Shown piece by piece: positions 7,914-17,830 of a DNA stretch of 64,000 nucleotides; within the stretch, counting starts at the first letter, position 1, and every line of letters begins with the position of its first letter. The stretch is from Shewanella sp. MBTL60-007 (GTDB lineage: Bacteria; Pseudomonadota; Gammaproteobacteria; Enterobacterales; Shewanellaceae). The notes under the pieces were generated by a model. The model saw nothing but the letters and a program-made list of their open reading frames with translations. It was not told the origin of the DNA and did no database searches. The translations under genes were made by a program, and so were the position numbers. The DNA lies in contig NZ_BPET01000013.1 of the NCBI RefSeq assembly GCF_019654915.1, positions 1 through 64,000 of the forward strand. The letters run 5' to 3'.

Positions 7914-9014
7914 TTAGTCTTTATGAACTTTACTCTTTTCGGCTTTCACGGTTTTAGACAGTACGCTCGCCGAGAGCTCTTTCAAACTAAGCAGCAGTTC
8001 TTTATGGATCCCAGAGAGCTTAGGCTTAGACTGGGCATTAAACTCAAGCGGACGACACAATGCCATGGCTTGATAACCGAGTCTTGCAGTTAATAGCCCG
8101 CCACCTAACCCTTGACCGAGTCTCGCCGACAGTTTACCTGACATCTCTACCGACAATAACTGCGTGCCTAAATCAGTAATAATCTCACTTGAACCTGCAT
8201 AGATGATGTTGCCGATAATACTGCGAATCAACTTTATTCTGCTCCAATAGCCTAACTCCACCCCATAGCAAGCGGCGAGCTTATTAATCATGCTCTGGTT
8301 ACGCCAAAGAATGATTGCCATATCCAATGCTGCTAGCGGGCTAGCTGCGAGGAGTAGTGCCGATTCTTGCGCGAAACGACGCACAATTTTCTTAGCGGCT
8401 AAGTCTCGCTCCGTTAAGACTATAGAGTCGAATAACATCAACTTCTCAGCATCATTTTGTTCTGGCGTGATACTTTGTTCGAACTTCATTAGTTCGCTAG
8501 TTTTTGGCAGCTTGGCAGTAATCCCATCGATGAAAGGGTCCGCCTCCCCCATCTGCATGCTGTGCACTAAACGGTTACCTATGGATTGGCTATCTTCGAT
8601 ATGTTTAAGTGCTTTAAGCTTACGCCATTCAACAAAAGTGACTTTGCCCGCCAAAAGTAACACTAATCCACTCACACAAGCATAAAGCCCAAATAACCAA
8701 CTGCTTTGTAAAAATGCGGCCTGTAGCCCCAAAAAGCCCTCTACAGCGATGACGAGAGCAACGCCAGCTAAACACAGTTTGGTTAGCCAACTGCGTTTAG
8801 ACTTTACAGGTTTATCTTGTTCTAAATCAACGGGGTCGAAACCGGAGAAATGCTCATCGACAAGCGAGTCAAGTTCAGGTTCCGCCTGCGTTTCAGTTTC
8901 AATAAACTCAACTTTTGATTCGAAACTGATGCCTTGGGCAAGCTTAGGTTCAGGCTCTTTAGCATCACTATCGAATCGCAGCTGCTTTCTTATGGAATTA
9001 TTATCGTGTGACAT
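7914..9014 (-). CDS. ycjF: YcjF-family inner-membrane protein (DUF697)
   Basis: The 366-aa product has a long hydrophilic N-terminus (about 1-75), two close hydrophobic helices (about 77-125) and a C-terminal DUF697-type region with further hydrophobic segments. This is the YcjF/TIGR01620 layout. Its molecular role is unknown; in enterobacteria ycjX-ycjF belongs to the phage-shock (Psp) regulon. It starts 20 bp after the ycjX stop and is surely co-transcribed with it. Confidence 0.85.
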   Translation of the reverse strand: MSHDNNSIRKQLRFDSDAKEPEPKLAQGISFESKVEFIETETQAEPELDSLVDEHFSGFDPVDLEQDKPVKSKRSWLTKLCLAGVALVIAVEGFLGLQAAFLQSSWLFGLYACVSGLVLLLAGKVTFVEWRKLKALKHIEDSQSIGNRLVHSMQMGEADPFIDGITAKLPKTSELMKFEQSITPEQNDAEKLMLFDSIVLTERDLAAKKIVRRFAQESALLLAASPLAALDMAIILWRNQSMINKLAACYGVELGYWSRIKLIRSIIGNIIYAGSSEIITDLGTQLLSVEMSGKLSARLGQGLGGGLLTARLGYQAMALCRPLEFNAQSKPKLSGIHKELLLSLKELSASVLSKTVKAEKSKVHKD

Positions 9015-9034
9015 AATGACTCACTTACTCAAAA

Positions 9035-10480
9035 TCACTTTAGCTTATCCCCCAGCAAATACTGCAACACATGATCTAAACGTATGTGCTCAAAATCGGC
9101 ATTACTGCGTTGGGTATTTTGATTAGTCGCGGGGGCGAAGTTGATAAACTCGAATCCCTGCTTATCCCAAAAATCGGCAGCGGGTAGAGACTTAGGCACT
9201 TCTCCGGGAAACAGCGTCACGGGTTGACCTTGGCCAAGCTCACAGCCCCGGACCACTTCAATCTCTTTGCCATCTTGCTTCACCATGCCGTGATTGGTTG
9301 ATTTAATGGCACTGATCGCCATGGTCTCGACTTCACAGCCTTCAAATTTGGCGTATTGTTGGCTCTGATGCACAAGCTGAGTCAAGAGCGATAATACATT
9401 GGCCTGCTGATCTCGCGTCACATGGTCAACCTTACTGGCAGCAAACAGTAGCTTGTCGATTTTGGGCGAGAATAATCGCTTCAGTAGACTCGATTGACCG
9501 AAGTGAAAACTTTCCATCACAGCATGAATTGCCGACTTCATATCATCAAACTGAGCACGGCCCCGATTGAGCGGTGTAAAGCAATCAACCAGCACCAGTT
9601 GCCTATCAAACTTGGCAAAGTAGTCTTGATAGAAAGGTTTAACCACACGCTTTACATACTCTTTGTAACGTCTCTTTAATGTATGATAGAAACTATTCTC
9701 CGCAGACTGCTCCAGTGATAAAAACTCATCCTCACCAATATTAAGCAGCGGAAACAGCGCCAATACAGGCGTACCATCGAGTTCTCCGGGCAGTAATAAG
9801 CGACCCGGTTGAGCATAATAAAACCCATGATTACTGACACAGTCCTGTAAAACTTTTTGGTAAAGGTCTGCTATCTCCTGCAACTTTAGCTCATCGGCGG
9901 GACTGGCAAGCTCCACATCATCGAGTGCCTTGGAGAATGCGCTAAAATATTCTGAACGTTCAAATACAGATTTTCGCTCGAGTTGAGTATTGGACCACTG
10001 CTGGAACGATAGCTTTAGCATAGGTAGATCCAATAACCACTCACCAGGATAATCGACAATGTCTAAATAGAGAGTTGCACTATCAGTGACTTTAGCTAAC
10101 AAGCCTTTTGCTGGACGGTACTTAATGGCAAGTCGTAGTTCACTAATATTGCGGGTGGAAACTGGCCAAGATTTAGGATCAGTGGTTAAAGACTTTATCG
10201 CCCCATCATAATTAAAACTTGGAATGGTCAAGTCTGGCTGCATATCGCGCTTAACACCATAGAGTCTACCGTCTCTAGCTACTCGCCATAAAGGCAACGG
10301 TGAGCTGGTCTCAGCAATACCAGAATGGAGCAATTGATTGACTAAGCCGGTAATAAAGGCCGTTTTACCTGCTCCGGCTAACCCTGTTACCGCTAATCGT
10401 AAATTTCTATCTGTGGTTCTTAGCGCGACGGCTTGAGTATTCTTACCGAGTTTTCTAAGTGACTGTTTAAGACTCGCCAT
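9035..10480 (-). CDS. ycjX: YcjX-family P-loop NTPase
   Basis: Predicted GTPase/ATPase of the Psp-linked YcjX family. The 481-aa product has a Walker A motif GLAGAGKTAF near residues 33-42 and a Walker B-like DIVDYPGEW further on, resembling small GTPase DxxG. The partner YcjF is encoded immediately downstream. The gene lies 90 bp downstream of pspC in the same direction, so it may be reached by the psp promoter. Length and start fit the family; the biochemical role is not established. Confidence 0.86.
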   Translation of the reverse strand: MASLKQSLRKLGKNTQAVALRTTDRNLRLAVTGLAGAGKTAFITGLVNQLLHSGIAETSSPLPLWRVARDGRLYGVKRDMQPDLTIPSFNYDGAIKSLTTDPKSWPVSTRNISELRLAIKYRPAKGLLAKVTDSATLYLDIVDYPGEWLLDLPMLKLSFQQWSNTQLERKSVFERSEYFSAFSKALDDVELASPADELKLQEIADLYQKVLQDCVSNHGFYYAQPGRLLLPGELDGTPVLALFPLLNIGEDEFLSLEQSAENSFYHTLKRRYKEYVKRVVKPFYQDYFAKFDRQLVLVDCFTPLNRGRAQFDDMKSAIHAVMESFHFGQSSLLKRLFSPKIDKLLFAASKVDHVTRDQQANVLSLLTQLVHQSQQYAKFEGCEVETMAISAIKSTNHGMVKQDGKEIEVVRGCELGQGQPVTLFPGEVPKSLPAADFWDKQGFEFINFAPATNQNTQRSNADFEHIRLDHVLQYLLGDKLK

Positions 10481-10570
10481 AAAATGAAGTGAAACCCGTA
10501 ATGAGATAGTTCTAGGGCAGTATAGCCTGCCCCGTCAGTGAACTATAGATGATTGGCTATTGATGATTGA

Positions 10571-10963
10571 CTATAAATTGTTAATTTGATCTTTAAGATC
10601 GTAGTTATCAGAAGTCACATGACGCTCTAGGTTCTGTAAACGCACCTCTAACGCTCTAAATTGGCTGTTTACATCCCTTAATGCCATTTTAGCTGGCTCG
10701 CCAGACTGCCAAACTTTCTTCTTTAGTCCAATTTCTTTATTTAAAGAATCATTCTTCCCTGTGCCGGGTTTGATATCCAATATCATCCAAAGCAGCACAT
10801 AGATAATCAGTACGATCCCCGACCCACCTAATAGAAAGATGGAAGCGGCTAGGACTCTAACTAGCCAAGTCTCGAAATTAAAATAATCTGCTATGCCTGC
10901 GCAAACACCCGCAATTTTACCCGACTGAGGAATTCGATATAAGGTTCTATTACCTTCGGTCAT
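10571..10963 (-). CDS. pspC: Phage shock protein C
   Basis: Inner-membrane sensor of envelope stress that, with PspB, draws PspA away from PspF. The 130-aa product starts with the PspC domain (LYRIPQSGKIAGVCAGIADYF), then a hydrophobic helix at about 35-65 and a C-terminal amphipathic, coiled-coil-like tail. It is somewhat longer than enterobacterial PspC (about 119 aa). It follows pspB in the operon with a 65-bp gap. Confidence 0.93.
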   Translation of the reverse strand: MTEGNRTLYRIPQSGKIAGVCAGIADYFNFETWLVRVLAASIFLLGGSGIVLIIYVLLWMILDIKPGTGKNDSLNKEIGLKKKVWQSGEPAKMALRDVNSQFRALEVRLQNLERHVTSDNYDLKDQINNL

Positions 10964-11028
10964 CTCTACTTCCTCCTTGTTAGTTAATTAAATAGTAATG
11001 CTTACCTACTGCAGTGAATCGATTATGT

Positions 11029-11262
11029 TTAATCATTACGACTCCTCCACTGCGGCGCCTCACTATCTAGGATGGCTTCTAAGGTTTCGATGCGCTGGGA
11101 CATCTTATCAGCCTTAGCGATTAATTCATTTAGCTGATTAAACTCTTCTTCAGTAAGTCCCTGGCTAACCTGTCGCTTACTGCGGTAATGAAGTATCAGC
11201 CATATCGGAGCCACAAATCCCAGAAAAACAATAATTGGGGCTATCAAAATATCCATGTTCAT
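11029..11262 (-). CDS. pspB: Phage shock protein B
   Basis: Small inner-membrane protein acting with PspC as a positive regulator of the Psp response. The 77-aa product has one N-terminal membrane helix (ILIAPIIVFLGFVAPIWLIL), a basic RSKRQ stretch at the cytoplasmic face and a leucine-spaced coiled coil (about 40-68), as in known PspB. ATG 11262 has GAGGT just upstream. It follows pspA by 22 bp. Confidence 0.93.
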   Translation of the reverse strand: MNMDILIAPIIVFLGFVAPIWLILHYRSKRQVSQGLTEEEFNQLNELIAKADKMSQRIETLEAILDSEAPQWRSRND

Positions 11263-11284
11263 AACTTACCTCTGATCTCGTTTA

Positions 11285-11962
11285 TTACTTAGCTTTGGTT
11301 TTGCTTCCCTTCATTTTCGCCTTAAGCGCTTCAAGCTCTGCATTCACTGAATCTTCTGCTTCTAGGGCTGCAAATTCATCATTAAGCGTCTTCTTGTTAC
11401 CTAAATCATAAGAATCAACTTGAGATTCTAGATTTTCAACACGGCGCTCATACTGCTCAAACTTATTCATCGCATTATCAATCTTGCTTGAATCAAGCTG
11501 CTTTTTCACCTCTAAACGTGATGAAGCAGTCTGCTTACGCATGATAATAGTCTTTTGACGCGCCTTTGCATCGGCTAGCTTCTCTTGCAGTAAGTTCACT
11601 TCCTCTTTAAGACGAAGAATGTGTTCTTCAACCACAACCAATTCGGCTGCTAGGTTTTGTGCAAGGTCGTTAGCTTTTTGCTTTTCAACTAACGCCGCCT
11701 TAGCAAGGTCTTCACGGTCTTTAGACAGGGCTAACTCGGCTTTGCTTTCCCAATCTTGTACCTGCTCCTGCACTTTTGCGATACGGCGAATGATCTCTTT
11801 TTTCTCGGCTAAAACTTTTGCAGAGGTAGAGCGTACTTCAACTAACGTATCTTCCATCTCTTGGATGATCAGACGCACCATTTTCTCTGGATCTTCTGCC
11901 TTATCGAGTAATGCACTGATATTCGAGTTAATGATGTCTGCAAAGCGTGAAAAGATTCCCAT
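11285..11962 (-). CDS. pspA: Phage shock protein A (PspA/IM30 family)
   Basis: Peripheral membrane protein that inhibits PspF in unstressed cells and supports the inner membrane under stress. The 225-aa product starts MGIFSRFADIINSNISALLD, the amphipathic helix typical of PspA, then is almost entirely alpha-helical coiled coil rich in Glu, Lys and Ala. ATG 11962 has GAGGA nine bases upstream; the longer frame back to 12010 would run into the promoter. It heads the operon pspA-pspB-pspC, with ycjX-ycjF following. Confidence 0.95.
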   Translation of the reverse strand: MGIFSRFADIINSNISALLDKAEDPEKMVRLIIQEMEDTLVEVRSTSAKVLAEKKEIIRRIAKVQEQVQDWESKAELALSKDREDLAKAALVEKQKANDLAQNLAAELVVVEEHILRLKEEVNLLQEKLADAKARQKTIIMRKQTASSRLEVKKQLDSSKIDNAMNKFEQYERRVENLESQVDSYDLGNKKTLNDEFAALEAEDSVNAELEALKAKMKGSKTKAK

Positions 11963-12003
11963 AATGATTTCCTCTAAATTAACGTTGGATTCGATAATTA
12001 CAA

Positions 12004-12020
12004 TCCACATTCCGTGCCAA
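12004..12020 (-). promoter_or_regulatory. Sigma54-type promoter of the psp operon
   Basis: On the minus strand TTGGCACGGAATGTGGA gives a perfect -24 element (TGGCAC). The -12 element is degenerate: GTGGA where TTGCA is expected. A start near 11994 would leave a leader of about 32 nt to the pspA ATG. PspF, the sigma54 activator, is encoded divergently. Confidence 0.65.
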
Positions 12021-12140
12021 CTTTAACTTTTAATTATTATACAGACACTTAAACAATTTTTTAACTTTTTCTTTCATTTATAAACTGAGCATCATATTAT
12101 TATTTTCACCAATAATTAGCGTGAAAGACTAAAACTTACT

Positions 12141-13217
12141 GTGACCAATCAATTTCAGCAAGATAATCTTATCGGACAGTCCAATGCCCTATTGGAAGTC
12201 CTTGAACATATTTCACAAGTGGCGCCTTTATCTAAGCCTGTATTAATTATTGGTGAGCGCGGCACAGGTAAGGAACTTATCGCCGAGCGATTACACTATT
12301 TGTCCAAGCGCTGGGATCAGAGCTTTATTAAACTCAACTGTTCATCCTTAAGTGAAAACTTACTAGAAAGTGAACTATTTGGCCATGATGCAGGGGCATT
12401 TACTGGCGCCAATAAAAAACATGAAGGCCGTTTTGAGCGCGCCGATGGTGGCACACTATTTTTAGATGAACTGGCTAATACCTCTGGCCTTATTCAAGAA
12501 AAATTACTGCGGGTTATTGAGTACGGTGAGTTTGAACGAGTTGGTGGCAGCAAGACTGTACAGACTGATGTTCGCCTTATCTGTGCCGCTAACGAAGATC
12601 TCCCCACCCTAGCTGAAGCCGGTGAGTTTAGAGCTGACCTGCTTGATAGACTTGCGTTCGATGTGATCACCCTACCACCACTCAGGCACCGCTCCGAGGA
12701 TATAATGCCATTAGCAGAATACTTCGCAGTTGGTATGGCTAGGCAGTTAAAGCTTGAACTATTTGAAGGCTTTAGCAGTAGTGCTATCAATCAGTTGATG
12801 GAGTACCACTGGCCGGGCAATATTCGTGAGCTTAAAAACGTAGTGGAGCGTAGTGTCTATCGAAATGCCGATACTCATGCCGCCATTGAACAGATCATTA
12901 TCGATCCCTTCGCCTCACCATATCGACCAACAAAACGCGTTAAAACAAAAGAACGCCAACAAACGCCATCAAACGATGCCAAGCCTACTGTAGCCGATTG
13001 CAGTACTGAAGTGAGCGCTAACAATGGCCCACAAACAGAAGCCTCGTTAAGCTTTCCTATCGACTTTAAAACCCACTGTGAGCAAGGTGAGGTACGCATC
13101 TTAAAACAAGCGTTAGAAGCTGGGCAATTTAATCAAAAGAAAACCGCTGAACTACTGGGCCTAAGCTATCATCAACTGCGCGGGATCTTAAAGAAATACA
13201 ACTTGCTGGATAAATAA
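12141..13217 (+). CDS. pspF: PspF, sigma54-dependent activator of the psp operon
   Basis: Enhancer-binding AAA+ protein that remodels sigma54-RNA polymerase at psp promoters and is held off by PspA. The 358-aa product has no receiver domain, as expected for PspF: it begins directly with the AAA+ domain, with Walker A GERGTGKE (38-45), the sigma54-contact loop GAFTGA (85-90) and Walker [11 protein letters not shown]-terminal Fis-type helix-turn-helix follows ([24 protein letters not shown]). The linker at about 255-310 is longer than in E. coli PspF (about 325 aa). The GTG start is the only reasonable one and has a weak ribosome binding site. Divergent from pspA. Confidence 0.92.
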   Translation: MTNQFQQDNLIGQSNALLEVLEHISQVAPLSKPVLIIGERGTGKELIAERLHYLSKRWDQSFIKLNCSSLSENLLESELFGHDAGAFTGANKKHEGRFERADGGTLFLDELANTSGLIQEKLLRVIEYGEFERVGGSKTVQTDVRLICAANEDLPTLAEAGEFRADLLDRLAFDVITLPPLRHRSEDIMPLAEYFAVGMARQLKLELFEGFSSSAINQLMEYHWPGNIRELKNVVERSVYRNADTHAAIEQIIIDPFASPYRPTKRVKTKERQQTPSNDAKPTVADCSTEVSANNGPQTEASLSFPIDFKTHCEQGEVRILKQALEAGQFNQKKTAELLGLSYHQLRGILKKYNLLDK

Positions 13218-13281
13218 TTGCTGTTAGCTAGCGGGCACTGTTAAAATAGCTAATAACGTTCAGCTCAAAAATGATGGCTTA

Positions 13282-14910
13282 ATGAAACAGCTGCTAAAGA
13301 GAATAAAGTTAATCACTGGGATCTCTGCGATTAACTTGTTACTCACCGCCTGTGGCCCACAGCAAGTTCCTACAGGGCTAGTTTACTGCTCTGAGGGCAA
13401 TCCCGAGACCTTTAATCCTCAACTGGTGACCTCAGGAACCACGATTGATGCGACCTCGCAACAACTCTACGACAGTCTAGTTGATTACGATCCTGTTTCT
13501 GGTGAAATAGTACCAGCGCTTGCTACATCTTGGGAAACCTCTGATGACGGCCTAAGCTACCGCTTTAAATTGCGCCATGGGGTACAGTTTCATCAAACAC
13601 CACTATTTACGCCGACTCGTCACTTTAATGCCGATGATGTGTTGTTCTCTTTTAATCGAATTATCGACAGTGATAACCCATATCATAAGATCTCAAAAAC
13701 AGGCTATCCGTTTTTTCAGAGTATCGGTTTCGCACAAAGTGTCACCGAAATTGAAAAAGTCTCCGATGATGAAGTGGTATTTCACCTAAACCAAAGCGAT
13801 GCCTCATTCCTTTCAAACTTGGCCACAGGTTTCTCTGTTATTCTTTCTAAAGAGTATGCCGATAACCTTCTCGCCCAAGGTACACCAGAGCTATTGGATA
13901 GAAAGCCCGTCGGCACGGGGCCGTTTAAGTTGGTCAAATACGTGAAGAATGAACTCATTCGCTATCACCGCAATGATAACTTTTGGCGCACCCTACCGGA
14001 ATTTGAGCAATTAGTCTTTAATATTACGCCCCAAAGCAGCGCGAGATTAACCAAGTTAATCACCGGTGACTGCAATGTATCGGCACTGCCGAAAGCTGGC
14101 GAGTTACCCGTCATCAAAGAGCATCCCAATCTGGAATTAGATACTCAATTGGGCTTCAACGTTGCATTTTGGGCATTTAATACCAAGAAAAAGCCTTTCG
14201 ATGATGTACGCGTGCGTCAAGCATTGGCCTATGCCGTGGATAAGCAAAATATTCTGCGCGCGGTGTACCAAGAGACGGCAATTAAAGCGACTGGTATGCT
14301 ACCACCGCAATCATGGGCCTATCATTATAATAAGAGCACTTATCAATATAACCCTGAAAAAGCACGGGCATTATTGGATGAAGCAGGCATAGATAAGCTC
14401 AGCATCGATATTTGGGCGATGCCTGTTGCACGCATTTATAATCCCAACGCTCTAAAAACCGCCGAGCTTATTCAAGCGGATTTGGCCAATATCGGCGTAG
14501 ACGTCAATATCGTCACCTATGATTGGAGTGTATTTAACCAAAAGCTCAGTCGTAATGACTATGATTCGGTGCTAATCGGTTGGAATGCCGATAATAGCGA
14601 TCCCGATAACTTCTTCTCACCTATGATGAGCTGTGATGCACTACAATCATCGAGTAACCGTGCCCAGTGGTGCAATCTAGAGATGGACAGGATCTTAGCG
14701 CAGGCCAAAGCAACAACTTCAGAGTTGCAGCGAAAAGCCCTATACCAACAGGCAGAGTCGCTGTTTATCGAACATGTTCCTATGATGCCATTTGCTCATG
14801 CCACACAGCTGACCTTTAAGAGTAAGGATATTAAGCAAACTCAGCTTACGCCTTTTGGTGGGATCTCATTTGAACGTGCTAAGAAAATTACAGTAGAGGA
14901 AACGCAATAA
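13282..14910 (+). CDS. sapA: SapA, peptide-binding lipoprotein of the Sap ABC transporter
   Basis: Substrate-binding protein of the DppA/OppA class (SBP family 5), which passes peptides to SapBC. The 542-aa product starts with a lipoprotein signal (lipobox LLTAC, Cys at about 23), so it is likely tethered to the membrane, followed by the family N-terminus (YCSEGNPETFNPQLVTSGTT). In enteric bacteria Sap affects resistance to antimicrobial peptides and potassium uptake. First gene of sapABCDF; the next start ATG is at 14910, on the final base of this stop codon. Confidence 0.9.
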   Translation: MKQLLKRIKLITGISAINLLLTACGPQQVPTGLVYCSEGNPETFNPQLVTSGTTIDATSQQLYDSLVDYDPVSGEIVPALATSWETSDDGLSYRFKLRHGVQFHQTPLFTPTRHFNADDVLFSFNRIIDSDNPYHKISKTGYPFFQSIGFAQSVTEIEKVSDDEVVFHLNQSDASFLSNLATGFSVILSKEYADNLLAQGTPELLDRKPVGTGPFKLVKYVKNELIRYHRNDNFWRTLPEFEQLVFNITPQSSARLTKLITGDCNVSALPKAGELPVIKEHPNLELDTQLGFNVAFWAFNTKKKPFDDVRVRQALAYAVDKQNILRAVYQETAIKATGMLPPQSWAYHYNKSTYQYNPEKARALLDEAGIDKLSIDIWAMPVARIYNPNALKTAELIQADLANIGVDVNIVTYDWSVFNQKLSRNDYDSVLIGWNADNSDPDNFFSPMMSCDALQSSSNRAQWCNLEMDRILAQAKATTSELQRKALYQQAESLFIEHVPMMPFAHATQLTFKSKDIKQTQLTPFGGISFERAKKITVEETQ

Positions 14911-15941
14911 TGGGTCGTTATCTTCTTCGCAGATTGAATCTATTTCTAGCGACCAGCTTTGTCTTGATAGCGGTTCTATTCATCACGACGGGCTATTTCC
15001 CTACCAATAAGTTCATTGCGCTAACCGGTATTACAGCCCCGACATCGGAGCAAATACAAGATATCGAAGAAGCATACCAGTTAAACTCAAACCAGCTGGA
15101 GCAATTTTTTGCCTACGCAAAAAACCGCTTGAGCGGTGACTTAGGTGTCTCTATCACATCTCAGCGCCCTGTCATTGATGAGCTAACTCAGGCGCTTCCA
15201 GCCTCTTTTGAGCTTGCAATAGTTGCAGGGTTAATTGCGGTGGTGCTCGGCGTACCGCTAGGGGTGTTTGCGTCACTGAGTAAAAACAAGGTTACCCAAC
15301 ACAGCATCATGGCGATCACCCTAACAGGCTACTCCATTCCTGTATTTTGGTTAGGACTGACCCTGTCTTTATGGTTTGGGGTTAAGCTGGGTTGGCTTCC
15401 CGTATCAGGGCGAAATAATCTGTTATACGAAATCGAACCAGTTACCGGATTTATGCTTATCGATACCTTACTTTGGGATTCTGTCTATCGGTTCTCAGCG
15501 TTTAAAGATGCACTATTTCATATCATCTTGCCCTCGATAACGTTGGCAGTATTGCCCTTTACTGTGGTTGTGCGTATTACGCGTGCAGCCATGCTAAATA
15601 TCATGGAGCTGCCCTATATTAAGGCCGCTGAAGCTAGGGGCTTGCATACCAGTACTATTGTATTGCGTCATGCACTGCCAAACGCGCTGATCCCTGTTTT
15701 AAAGAATATGGGCCTGATGTTAGGTACGTTTGCCAGCTATGCCATGATTGTTGAGGTGATTTTTTCATGGCCAGGCGTAGGAAGTTGGTTGGTATCTGGT
15801 ATTTACCAGCGAGATTACACGGTTATTCAAGGTGGTGTGTTAGGGGTCGCATTGACCATTATATTCCTGAGTATCTTAATTGAAGTCATACACAACGCTT
15901 ATAATCCGCTAAGCAGGAAAGAGATCTATGCCGCGAATTAG
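14910..15941 (+). CDS. sapB: SapB, ABC transporter permease
   Basis: Inner-membrane permease of the DppB/OppB type. The 343-aa product has an N-terminal membrane helix, a periplasmic region and a block of helices. The cytoplasmic EAA loop (IKAAEARGLHTSTIVLRHALPNALIP) is the contact for the ATPases. Its start overlaps the sapA stop and its end overlaps sapC by 14 bp, so translation is coupled. Confidence 0.92.
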   Translation: MGRYLLRRLNLFLATSFVLIAVLFITTGYFPTNKFIALTGITAPTSEQIQDIEEAYQLNSNQLEQFFAYAKNRLSGDLGVSITSQRPVIDELTQALPASFELAIVAGLIAVVLGVPLGVFASLSKNKVTQHSIMAITLTGYSIPVFWLGLTLSLWFGVKLGWLPVSGRNNLLYEIEPVTGFMLIDTLLWDSVYRFSAFKDALFHIILPSITLAVLPFTVVVRITRAAMLNIMELPYIKAAEARGLHTSTIVLRHALPNALIPVLKNMGLMLGTFASYAMIVEVIFSWPGVGSWLVSGIYQRDYTVIQGGVLGVALTIIFLSILIEVIHNAYNPLSRKEIYAAN

Positions 15942-16818
15942 AATTTATCAAGAAGACCATATTCTCTCACCGACACAAAAGGTATGGCAGGCGTTTTCCG
16001 ATAATCCATTCGCACTGATAGGCCTTTGGGCTGTGTGTTGTATGCTCACCCTAGCGATTTTTGGTCCTTGGATAGCCCCCTTTTCTCCAGAGCAACAAGA
16101 CCCGTTAGCGCTGCTGTTGCCGCCATCTTGGGATGCAAGCGGTACGGTTGAGCACTTCCTTGGCACCGATGACTTAGGCAGAGATATCTTCAGCCGCCTG
16201 CTCCATGGCGCTCACCTGACTTTTGGCATGGCACTCGGAATCGTACTCGCCTCATTAGTGGTTGGTTTTATCATCGGCTCTATTTCCGGCATGATGAAGG
16301 GCCTTAAGTCTTCTATATTAAGCCACCTACTGGACGCCTTATTATCAATTCCGTCACTGCTTTTAGCCATTTTGGTTGTTGCCGTCATGGGACCTGGTCT
16401 AGAAAACGTGTTTTGGGCCGTTGGTATCGCCTTGACTCCGCAATTTGTACGAGCCATTCATCAAGCGGTACATGAGGAGCTGCAAAAAGATTATGTGACT
16501 GCGGCGAAACTCGATGGCGCCAACTCAATTCAGATCTTCTGGTACGTGATTATGCCTAACGTATGGGAAACAGTAATTATTCAAACCACACTCGCTATCT
16601 CTGCTGCTATTTTGGACATTGCCGCCCTAGGATTTTTGAACCTTGGCGCTCAGGCCCCAAGTCCAGAGTGGGGAGCCATGGTGTCACAAGGACTCGATAA
16701 CTTATTGACCGCCCCTTGGACGGTAACGATTCCAGGTGTCGCTATATTATGTAGTGTGTTGGCTATCAACTTAGTTGGTGACGGATTGAGATCGGCGTTA
16801 TCGCCCATCAGAAACTAA
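15928..16818 (+). CDS. sapC: SapC, ABC transporter permease
   Basis: Second permease, DppC/OppC type, 296 aa, with the N-terminal OppC-like segment (FSDNPFALIGLWAV), a GTDDLGRDIFSRLLHG motif and an EAA loop (VTAAKLDGANSIQIFWYVIMPN). It pairs with SapB to form the channel. Start inside the end of sapB; four bases separate it from sapD. Confidence 0.92.
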   Translation: MPRIRIYQEDHILSPTQKVWQAFSDNPFALIGLWAVCCMLTLAIFGPWIAPFSPEQQDPLALLLPPSWDASGTVEHFLGTDDLGRDIFSRLLHGAHLTFGMALGIVLASLVVGFIIGSISGMMKGLKSSILSHLLDALLSIPSLLLAILVVAVMGPGLENVFWAVGIALTPQFVRAIHQAVHEELQKDYVTAAKLDGANSIQIFWYVIMPNVWETVIIQTTLAISAAILDIAALGFLNLGAQAPSPEWGAMVSQGLDNLLTAPWTVTIPGVAILCSVLAINLVGDGLRSALSPIRN

Positions 16819-16822
16819 TATT

Positions 16823-17830
16823 ATGCCCTTACTCGATATTCGAAATCTTACCATCGAACTTGATACGCCCCATGGACGTGTCAAAGCATTGGAGCGTGTA
16901 AGCCTAACCATTAACCCTGGAGAGCTACATGGTTTAGTGGGTGAATCAGGTTCAGGCCGTACCCTGCTGGCTCGTGCCATTTTAGGGGTACCAGGCCATA
17001 ACTGGAGTATTACTGCTGACCGCATGATGTGGGATGGCCAAAACCTAATGGATATGTCGGCTAAGCAGCGACGAAATTTAATGGGCAGCGATATTGCCGT
17101 TATCTTCCAAGATCCCACTGGTAGCCTAGATCCAGCCATCTCAGTTGGTAGTCAACTTATCGAAGCCATGCCAAAAGATAAGCAAATTCCCTTCTGGAAG
17201 CGTAACAAGGCACGTAAGGCTACCGCGCAAAAATGGCTACATAAAGTCGGCATAAAAAATACTGAAGAGGTCATGAGCAGCTATGCATGGGAACTCTCTG
17301 CGGGTGAGTGCCAAAAAGTGATGATCGCCATGGCGATTGCCAACCAACCGCGATTGTTAATTGCCGATGAACCAACAGACTCGATGGAGTTAAGTACTCA
17401 GGCACAAATTTTTAGACTCCTAGGCAAGCTCAATCAGCTACACAGCGTATCTATCCTTCTGATTAGCCATGAGTTAGATACCTTATCTGGTTGGTGTGAT
17501 CAACTCACGGTTCTGTACAGTGGCCAAGTGATGGAGTCAGGCCCTACAGCCGAAGTACTCGAACAACCTTTTCATCCGTACACCAAAGCACTTCTGGACA
17601 ATATGCCTGACTATTCCGGTGCCCTTGCCCATAAATCGGTAATGCGAACCTTGCCTGGTTCCGCCCCGGCCTTGCAGCATTTGCCTATAGGCTGTCGATT
17701 AGGGCCGCGCTGCCCGCAGGCACAAAAGCGCTGCGTCAGTAAACCAAGCCTATGCCACAAAAAAGACCGCTATTTTGCTTGTCATTTTCCTTATCACAGT
17801 GAGCCATGTAATGACGACACCACTTCTTAA
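16823..17830 (+). CDS. sapD: SapD, ABC transporter ATPase with an altered Walker A motif
   Basis: ATP-binding subunit of the Sap importer, 335 aa. It has the Q-loop region (VIFQDPTGSLDP), a signature loop LSAGECQKVM, Walker B LLIADEPTDS and a C-terminal oligopeptide/dipeptide domain with RLGPRCPQAQKRC. Walker A reads GESGSGRT (40-47): residue 46 is Arg, encoded by CGT, where almost all ABC ATPases (and E. coli SapD, as I recall) have Lys. One of the two ATP sites may therefore bind or hydrolyse ATP poorly. It overlaps sapF by 20 bp. Confidence 0.9.
   Translation: MPLLDIRNLTIELDTPHGRVKALERVSLTINPGELHGLVGESGSGRTLLARAILGVPGHNWSITADRMMWDGQNLMDMSAKQRRNLMGSDIAVIFQDPTGSLDPAISVGSQLIEAMPKDKQIPFWKRNKARKATAQKWLHKVGIKNTEEVMSSYAWELSAGECQKVMIAMAIANQPRLLIADEPTDSMELSTQAQIFRLLGKLNQLHSVSILLISHELDTLSGWCDQLTVLYSGQVMESGPTAEVLEQPFHPYTKALLDNMPDYSGALAHKSVMRTLPGSAPALQHLPIGCRLGPRCPQAQKRCVSKPSLCHKKDRYFACHFPYHSEPCNDDTTS

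Noticed and set aside
9494..9679. Plus-strand ORF inside ycjX
   Set aside because: Antisense shadow of a well-supported gene, without a ribosome binding site.
16823..17830. SapD as a pseudogene because of its altered Walker A
   Set aside because: The frame is intact, translation is coupled on both sides and all other ABC motifs are present.
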